Source: DATKYK01 sp034430255 (GTDB lineage Bacteria; Chloroflexota; Dehalococcoidia; E44-bin15). From it: a stretch of 11,496 nt of DNA. Shown one piece after another: positions 6,411-11,496 of this stretch; within the stretch, counting starts at the first letter, position 1, and the number at the start of each line of letters is the position of its first letter. The position numbers were made by a program, and so were the translations under genes. The stretch lies in the NCBI GenBank assembly GCA_034430255.1, contig DAOUEU010000073.1, positions 1 through 11,496 on the forward strand, read 5' to 3'. The notes under the pieces are model-generated. The model worked only from the letters and a program-made list of their open reading frames with translations, did no database searches and was not told the origin of the DNA.

Positions 6411-7478
6411 CTAAAGTTCTATTCTGGCATCATCGCCGACAAAGAGTTTTATCGCCCTGAATCTTTCGTCCGCCTTCTGGAGTTCAACCCCCCTTCCTAT
6501 GACACTATCCTCCAGGCGCTCAATACGATAAATATGGCTATTTTCTAAAATAACCGAGTGCTCTATGGATGAATCCTCTATTACTGTGCCAGCGCCTATA
6601 CTGGTAAAGGGGCCTATTAACGAATTCCTGATCTGACACCCCTCAGCAACGGATACGGGGCCTCGAACAGTGCTCCCTTCCACCTTAGCCCCTTCCCTAA
6701 TCTCAACCCTTCCCGCGATCTGGCTCTTAGAATCAACATCGCCCTTGATACTCGGCTGCAACAGATCATCGAGCACCACCCGGTTTGCCTCCAGCAGGTC
6801 ATCTTTCTTCCCGGTATCCAACCACCATCCCTTCAGGATGTGGCTTTGAACCGTCTTACCCAGGTCAAAGAGCTTCTGGATGGCATCGGTTATCTCCAGT
6901 TCTCCTCGCCAGGATGGCTTAATCTGAGCTATTGCCTTGTGGATTTCAGGCGTGAAAAGATAGGCACCGACCAGGGCAAGGTTGCTCTTGGGTTCTTTCG
7001 GCTTTTCCACCAGCCGCGTCACTTTACCTGAGGAATCAAGCTCGGCAACGCCGAAAAAACGGGGATCGCTAACCTCCTTCAATAGAACCAGAGCATCACA
7101 CCGGAGGCCATTGAACTCATCAACGAAAGCCTTGACGCCTCCCTGAATTAGATTATCGCCGAGGAACATGAGAAAGGAGGAGCTGCCAAGGAAGTCCTGG
7201 GCTGTCTCCACAGCATGAGCGAGTCCCAATGGCTCCGGCTGTAAAATGTAGGTAATTTTAGCCTGCCACTTTGAGCCATCTGCTACAACCTCCTTTATCC
7301 GGTTGCCCGTCTCCGGCGAAACGATAATGCCGATATCGGTAATTCCCGATTCTATTACCTGGTCTAGGACATAGAAAAGTATGGGTTTATTGGCTACAGG
7401 GAGAAGCTGCTTGGCGACGGTATGGGTAATGGGCTTGAGTCGTGTACCGGTGCCACCAGCCAATATCAAAGCTTTCAT
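6411..7478 (-). CDS. rmlA: Glucose-1-phosphate thymidylyltransferase, long form with beta-helix tail
   Basis: RmlA joins glucose-1-phosphate and dTTP to give dTDP-glucose, the entry step to dTDP-rhamnose and other deoxysugars. The 355-residue protein starts MKALILAGGTGTRLKPIT, the nucleotide-binding loop, followed by AKQLLPVANKPIL. It has FLGDNL for metal and sugar-phosphate binding, FFGVAELD, VEKPKEP, the diagnostic RGELEITDAI, and GWWLDTGKKDDLLEAN. After about residue 240 come hexapeptide turns (VEGSTVRGPVSVAEG, SLIGPFTSIGAG) that form a left-handed beta-helix. This is the StrD-like long RmlA, about 60 residues longer than E. coli RmlA. ATG 7478 is preceded by AAGGGAGAT with a 5-base gap. 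The gene is 59 bases after glmS and 9 before the original epimerase start. A nucleotide specificity other than dTTP cannot be excluded, but the rmlC-like and rmlD neighbours support the call. Confidence 0.94.
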   Translation of the reverse strand: MKALILAGGTGTRLKPITHTVAKQLLPVANKPILFYVLDQVIESGITDIGIIVSPETGNRIKEVVADGSKWQAKITYILQPEPLGLAHAVETAQDFLGSSSFLMFLGDNLIQGGVKAFVDEFNGLRCDALVLLKEVSDPRFFGVAELDSSGKVTRLVEKPKEPKSNLALVGAYLFTPEIHKAIAQIKPSWRGELEITDAIQKLFDLGKTVQSHILKGWWLDTGKKDDLLEANRVVLDDLLQPSIKGDVDSKSQIAGRVEIREGAKVEGSTVRGPVSVAEGCQIRNSLIGPFTSIGAGTVIEDSSIEHSVILENSHIYRIERLEDSVIGRGVELQKADERFRAIKLFVGDDARIEL

Positions 7479-7537
7479 CGGATCTCCCTTCGTGTATCAG
7501 GATGGAATGATGTTCTACACCTACCCATGATAGCATT

Positions 7538-9319
7538 TCACTTCACGGTGACGCTCTTTGCCAGGTTCCTGGGCATATCTATAGAGCAGCCCCTCTCTTT
7601 AGCAGCATAATAGGCCAGGAGCTGCAGTACAACCGAGTTAATCACCGGTGAGAATATAGAATTAATACTGGGTACACGGATGACGTGGTCTACGAATTGT
7701 TCTATGTCCTCATCATCTTCACCAGCCAGGGCAATCACGGGTGATTCCCTCGCCTTTATCTCCTTTATATTTGCCAGCATCGCTTCATATGTATCATCCC
7801 TGGCAGTAATGGCGATGACCGGGGTATCGGGTGTTAGCAAAGCGAAGGGGCCATGCTTGAGCTCCCCTGCAGGATAGCCCTCAGCGTGGATGTAAGATAT
7901 CTCCTTGAGCTTCAAGGCCCCCTCAAGTGCCGCGGGGAAATTGATGCCCCGGGCAACAAAGAAAACACTATCATACGTAGATAGATATTTCCCATACTGC
8001 GCTATCTTTTCCTCGTCATTTAATATAAGCTGCACTCTATCCGGCAGCACGCTCAACTCATTGATCAAGCCCTGGAGGGATCTGATATCCATTTTTGCCT
8101 CCGATAGAGCCAATAGATAAAGCGCCATTAGCTGAGCGATGAAGCTCTTGGTTGCAGCTACACTTATCTCCGGTTGTGCCATAATGTAAAACGTCTGATC
8201 AGCGACTCGGGTGACGCTACTTCCAATACAGTTGGTAATGGCCAGGGTTTTGCATCCCATCTGCTTCGCCTTTTTTAAAGCCCCCATTAAATCAGCGGTC
8301 TCGCCAGATTGGGTGATGCCAACCACCCAGGTTTTACCCAACACGGCGTCAGAGTGGCTGAACTCAGAGGCTATCTCCACCCTCACCGGTACTCTCGCTA
8401 TCCTTTCCAGCAAACATCTACCTACAAGACCGGCATGATAGGAGGTGCCACATGCCAGCAGCAGGACGTCCTCGAAATCAGCGCGCTCCAGCCCCAGGTC
8501 AACCGCTGGCTCTATGGCCGATATATGTCCACCCAGGGTATCCCTTATCACCCTGGGCTGCTCGTGTATCTCCTTGAGCATGAAGTGCTCATAGCCACCC
8601 TTCTGAGCATCCTCCAGGGACCAGGGGATCACGTTGGTCTCCCTCCTCACCTCACGATCCTGGTTTAAGAGCCTTATCTCATCCCCGGTGATAACACCTA
8701 CATCCCCATCCTCCAAATATATCACCCGGTCAGTATAGTCCAGCAGTGCAGGCACATCTGAAGCAACGAAGTTCTCCCCATCACCAACACCTATCACAAG
8801 CGGGCTCTCATTTCTGGCTACCAGTAGCTCTTCATGGTTCGTTGTGAGCACGATCAGGGAGTAGGAACCCTTAACATCTGCGAGTGCCCTTTTTACCGCT
8901 TGCTCCAGATCACCCTGATAATACCTCTCGATTAGATGCGGCATCACCTCGGTATCCGTCTCGGAGAGAAATCGATGTCCCTCCCCGATTAGCTCATCTC
9001 TGAGCTGCTGTGAGTTATCTATCACCCCGTTATGTACCACCGCGATATTGCCACTACAATCCGTGTGCGGGTGAGCATTGGACCTGGAGGGTTTACCATG
9101 GGTCGCCCATCTGGTATGGCCGATACCCAGCCTGCCCTTATCCCGGGGTAGAGATCTCTCCAGTTGCTCCACCCTTCCCACATCCTTGCTGACCCTGATA
9201 GTGCTACCCAGGACAGCGATTCCACAGGAATCGTATCCCCTATACTCCAATCTCTTCAATGATTGGAGTAGTATGGGCTGGGCATCCCTGCCCCCAATAT
9301 AGCCCACGATGCCACACAT
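7538..9319 (-). CDS. glmS: Glutamine-fructose-6-phosphate aminotransferase (isomerising)
   Basis: GlmS converts fructose-6-phosphate and glutamine to glucosamine-6-phosphate, the first committed step to UDP-GlcNAc. The protein is 593 residues with start MCGIVGYIGG; Cys2 becomes the N-terminal nucleophile after Met removal, which fixes ATG 9319 as the start rather than the in-frame GTG at 9325. The glutaminase domain (about 1-220) shows GHTRWATHGKPSRSNAHPH and VVHNGVIDN. Two SIS domains follow: LLACGTSYHAG (about 286) with TQSGETADL, and ALEGALKLKEISYIHAEGYP (near 475) with AGELKHGPF. The C-terminal DMPRNLAKSVTVK is the canonical end that closes the ammonia channel. All key motifs are intact. 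The start lies 2 bases after the stop of the upstream nucleotidylyltransferase, so translation is probably coupled. I see no glmS ribozyme: there is no leader for one. Confidence 0.97.
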   Translation of the reverse strand: MCGIVGYIGGRDAQPILLQSLKRLEYRGYDSCGIAVLGSTIRVSKDVGRVEQLERSLPRDKGRLGIGHTRWATHGKPSRSNAHPHTDCSGNIAVVHNGVIDNSQQLRDELIGEGHRFLSETDTEVMPHLIERYYQGDLEQAVKRALADVKGSYSLIVLTTNHEELLVARNESPLVIGVGDGENFVASDVPALLDYTDRVIYLEDGDVGVITGDEIRLLNQDREVRRETNVIPWSLEDAQKGGYEHFMLKEIHEQPRVIRDTLGGHISAIEPAVDLGLERADFEDVLLLACGTSYHAGLVGRCLLERIARVPVRVEIASEFSHSDAVLGKTWVVGITQSGETADLMGALKKAKQMGCKTLAITNCIGSSVTRVADQTFYIMAQPEISVAATKSFIAQLMALYLLALSEAKMDIRSLQGLINELSVLPDRVQLILNDEEKIAQYGKYLSTYDSVFFVARGINFPAALEGALKLKEISYIHAEGYPAGELKHGPFALLTPDTPVIAITARDDTYEAMLANIKEIKARESPVIALAGEDDEDIEQFVDHVIRVPSINSIFSPVINSVVLQLLAYYAAKERGCSIDMPRNLAKSVTVK

Positions 9320-9321
9320 TA

Positions 9322-10503
9322 TCACATCACCAGGCTTCCGTCTGGTATCTTCCCCGAGAGCAACTTCAGCGCCCGTACGCGGGAGTGATTACCAAGGATT
9401 ACCCCTGGTCTAGCTATCACATTGTCCTCAATGTCGCAGTGCTCACCCACCACTGCCCCGGTGTTCACCTCATGATATTCACCCTCAACGTCGATCAGCG
9501 CTTCGCCGCTAAAGGCCGAAAAATGCCCCCCCAGAACCGAGCCGCGATCGACAATCGTGTCCTCCAGTATGGAGCCCGGTCCTATGCGGGCGCCGTTTCT
9601 GATAGCGCTGTTCCTGACCTGGCTGAAGGGTGATATGGTGACCTGATCTCCGATGCTGGTTGCGGGTAATATGCAGGCGTGCGGGCCTATCTCCGAGTTC
9701 TCCCCGATTATAAGCGGCCCTACCAGATAGCAGCCAGCCCTGACCACTGTCCCCCTCCCTATGGAGACCACTCCTTTCAAGGTCACGCCTTTCTCAACAG
9801 TGCCTGCTACGCTCTGCGATATGTCACCCAGCGCTATATCATTTAACCTCAATATATCCCAAGGGTACACAGCATCGAGCCAGGTATCGTCCGTCTCTTG
9901 AGCCGCTATCTTATAACCCCGGGCCACCATATTCTCCAGCACCATCGGGAGTTCGCCCTCTTCTTCTATAAATTCCATTATGCCCCGGTCAAGGGCATAA
10001 ATGCCGGTATTTACCAGCTTGCTCTTCGCCTCCTGGGGCTTCTCCACGATCTCCTCAACCATCCCCTTTTTAACAGTCACCACGCCATACTTGGATATGT
10101 TTTCCTGCCTTTTTACCAGGATGATGCCTGGTTTTACCTCAACTAGCTTAGCGATAGTATCAGGCTTAATGATGTTATCCCCGGGTAGGACCAGGAAGCT
10201 ATCCCCGACCACGTCTCTGGCTTGCCTCAAGGCGTGAGCAGTGCCCAGTTGCTGCCTCTGAACTACATAATCGATCTCCACGCCGAACTTCTCCCCGGAG
10301 CCGAAATAGTCTTGAACCTGTTCCTTTCTGTAGCCAACCACCATTACGATATGTCGCACGCCGTTAAGCGCCAGGGCCTCGATCACATATTGCAGTATCG
10401 GCTTATTGGCTATGTTGATCATCACCTTTGGCTTCAGGACAGTAAAGGGCCTGAGCCTCTGCCCTTCGCCAGCGGCCAGTATCACTGCCTGCTCTATCCT
10501 CAT
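9322..10503 (-). CDS. Sugar-1-phosphate nucleotidylyltransferase with beta-helix tail (GlmU-related paralog)
   Basis: This 393-residue protein is related to archaeal-type GlmU. The N-terminal Rossmann-like domain reads QAVILAAGEGQRLRPFT with LKPKVMINIANKPIL, then QRQQLGTAHAL and FLVLPGDNII, the usual path from nucleotide loop to metal-binding Asp. ISKYGVV and VEKPQE follow. From about residue 235 it has a left-handed beta-helix (VVSIGRGTVVRAGCYLVGPL and more) close in sequence to the upstream neighbour. Unlike that neighbour it lacks the HHNYVGD and NLGAGTKIAN acetyltransferase motifs; the region instead reads GGHFSAFSGEALIDVEGEYH. It is therefore probably a pyrophosphorylase without acetyltransferase activity, possibly for UDP-glucose, UDP-GlcNAc or another sugar; the substrate is open. 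ATG 10503 has GGGGG at 10510-10514, six bases upstream. It is 30 bases after its paralog and directly before glmS, which suggests duplication and divergence. Confidence 0.88.
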   Translation of the reverse strand: MRIEQAVILAAGEGQRLRPFTVLKPKVMINIANKPILQYVIEALALNGVRHIVMVVGYRKEQVQDYFGSGEKFGVEIDYVVQRQQLGTAHALRQARDVVGDSFLVLPGDNIIKPDTIAKLVEVKPGIILVKRQENISKYGVVTVKKGMVEEIVEKPQEAKSKLVNTGIYALDRGIMEFIEEEGELPMVLENMVARGYKIAAQETDDTWLDAVYPWDILRLNDIALGDISQSVAGTVEKGVTLKGVVSIGRGTVVRAGCYLVGPLIIGENSEIGPHACILPATSIGDQVTISPFSQVRNSAIRNGARIGPGSILEDTIVDRGSVLGGHFSAFSGEALIDVEGEYHEVNTGAVVGEHCDIEDNVIARPGVILGNHSRVRALKLLSGKIPDGSLVM

Positions 10504-10533
10504 AGTGAACCCCCGAAAACCATGCTCGTAAGC

Positions 10534-11496
10534 CTATCCAAATACCCTTGAGTTGGGCGCTATTACACCGCTGGCCACCGCTCCAGCACCGATATAGGTG
10601 TCATTTCCTATGAGGCTGCCTGCATCGATGCAGGCATTGACCCCAGTCTGGACCCCATCCCCCAAAATAGCCCCCAGCTTATACCTCCCAGTATCGATGC
10701 CCATCGCCCTGATTTCCCCCTTGTCAAGCCGAAGATTTGCAATCTTGGTACCAGCTCCAAGATTGCAACCTTCACCAATGATGCTATCCCCCACATAGTT
10801 ATGGTGTGGGATCTTGCTGTCTCTCATAATGATGGAGTTTTTCACCTCTACAGCACTGCCGATATGGCAGTTGTCGCCGATGGATGTGCTGGGGCGAATA
10901 TAGCAGCTAGGGCCTATCTCACAGTTCTCCCCGATTACCACCGGCCCTTCGATATATGAATTTGCCCTTATCACTGTGCCCCTTCCTATAGACACCAATC
11001 CCCTAATCACCACGTTTCCCTCCTGAGACCCCAGGTTCTCGGATGCAACCCTGGGCATAAGAGCTTCATTCCCCGCCAACAGGTCCCAGGGGTAGCTCAA
11101 ATCAAGCCAATGGTCGATCACCTCATAGGTAACTATATACCGCTCGTCTATTAGAAGTTGCAATGAGTCCGTTATCTCATACTCACCCCTGGGTGATTTC
11201 TTGACCCTTGATGCAGCATTGAAAATGTCCGGAGTTAGAAGGTATAGCCCAGCATTGGCCATATTAGAGGGGGGCTTTGCCACCTTCTCATAAATGCGCA
11301 GCACCTGGCCCTCCCCTACCTCCACCACCCCCAAATCCCGCGGGTTCATCACCTCCGCCAGGCTCAAGGTAATCTCATTTTTAGCAACCATTCTACGGAT
11401 GTCCTTTTCCCCCACAATTACATCACCGTTTATCAGCAGGAATTTCCCATCCACAAATCTCTCGACCATCCTCAGCGCATGGGTGGTACCTAACTA
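10534..11496 (-). CDS. glmU: GlmU-type bifunctional UDP-GlcNAc pyrophosphorylase / glucosamine-1-phosphate acetyltransferase, partial
   Basis: The C-terminal part of an archaeal-type GlmU is visible, which acetylates glucosamine-1-phosphate and couples GlcNAc-1-phosphate to UTP. Coding runs from the right edge: LGTTHALRMVERFVDGKF precedes the first Met at 11469, so that Met is internal, and FLLINGD, RGEYEITDSL and HWLDLSYPWDLL follow. The beta-helix holds acetyltransferase motifs PHHNYVGDSIIGEG and NLGAGTKIANLRLD (about 10735-10808), matching the His, Tyr and Asn residues of E. coli GlmU (GHLTYLGDAEIG, NIGAGTITCN). The C-terminus (GVIAPNSRVFG) ends with TAG. The N-terminal nucleotide loop lies outside the window. 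The last visible codon (11494-11496) is TAG, exactly where the adjacent paralog has Gln in QLGTAHAL. If real, this is a nonsense change that would leave only a shortened product from 11469. Assignment to glmU rather than a sibling transferase rests on the acetyltransferase motifs. Confidence 0.85.

Noticed and set aside
6369..6413. Genetic code change with UAG read as an amino acid
   Set aside because: UAG cleanly ends rmlA, rmlD, the UPF0173 gene and glmU at the expected family C-termini, so it is a stop in this organism.
9320..9325. GTG start of glmS at 9325
   Set aside because: GlmS needs Cys directly after the initiator Met as its nucleophile; only ATG 9319 gives MCGIVGY.
10790..10810. 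CCCACA/TGTGGG inverted repeat
   Set aside because: It lies within the conserved HHNYVGD codons of the glmU-type gene and is explained by coding.

Overview
The window is ordinary bacterial chromosome, densely coded, with no tRNA, rRNA, IS element or CRISPR array. The mix of families points to a Chloroflexota bacterium, probably of the Dehalococcoidia type: tandem DegV proteins, an archaeal-style GlmU with a left-handed beta-helix tail, a short RmlC-like cupin carrying a KAWHYHK motif, and a UPF0173 hydrolase. This assignment comes from family flavour only and is of moderate confidence.

Left half, plus strand (1-5078). Two tandem DegV-type fatty-acid-binding proteins come first; the left one is cut by the window edge. 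A 434-base stretch follows (1570-2003). It holds what looks like a small unknown gene broken by a one-base shift at a run of eight C, next to a strong hairpin. Then come a P-loop kinase of the AAA_33/zeta-like type, a leucyl aminopeptidase (pepA) and a UPF0173 metallo-beta-lactamase-fold hydrolase. These look like housekeeping genes, each with its own spacer, rather than one pathway.

Right half, minus strand (5092-11496). This is one tightly packed sugar-nucleotide operon, read from right to left: GlmU-type bifunctional enzyme (cut by the window edge), a paralogous sugar-1-phosphate nucleotidylyltransferase, glmS, rmlA (long form), an rmlC-like epimerase gene, and rmlD. Gaps are 30, 2, 59 and 9 bases, then a 4-base ATGA overlap. 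GlmS makes glucosamine-6-phosphate and GlmU makes UDP-GlcNAc. RmlA, RmlC and RmlD are three of the four dTDP-rhamnose steps. GlmM and RmlB are not in the window. The operon converges on the UPF0173 gene with only 13 bases between the two stop codons.

The most unusual signals are disruptions, not new genes. The rmlC-like gene has two adjacent in-frame stops (TGA TAG) exactly where its homologous N-terminus should run on. The glmU-type gene has an in-frame TAG as the last visible codon at the right edge, where the paralog has Gln. The small gene at 1641-1929 changes frame at a C8 tract. I see no convincing new defence, mobile or RNA system.
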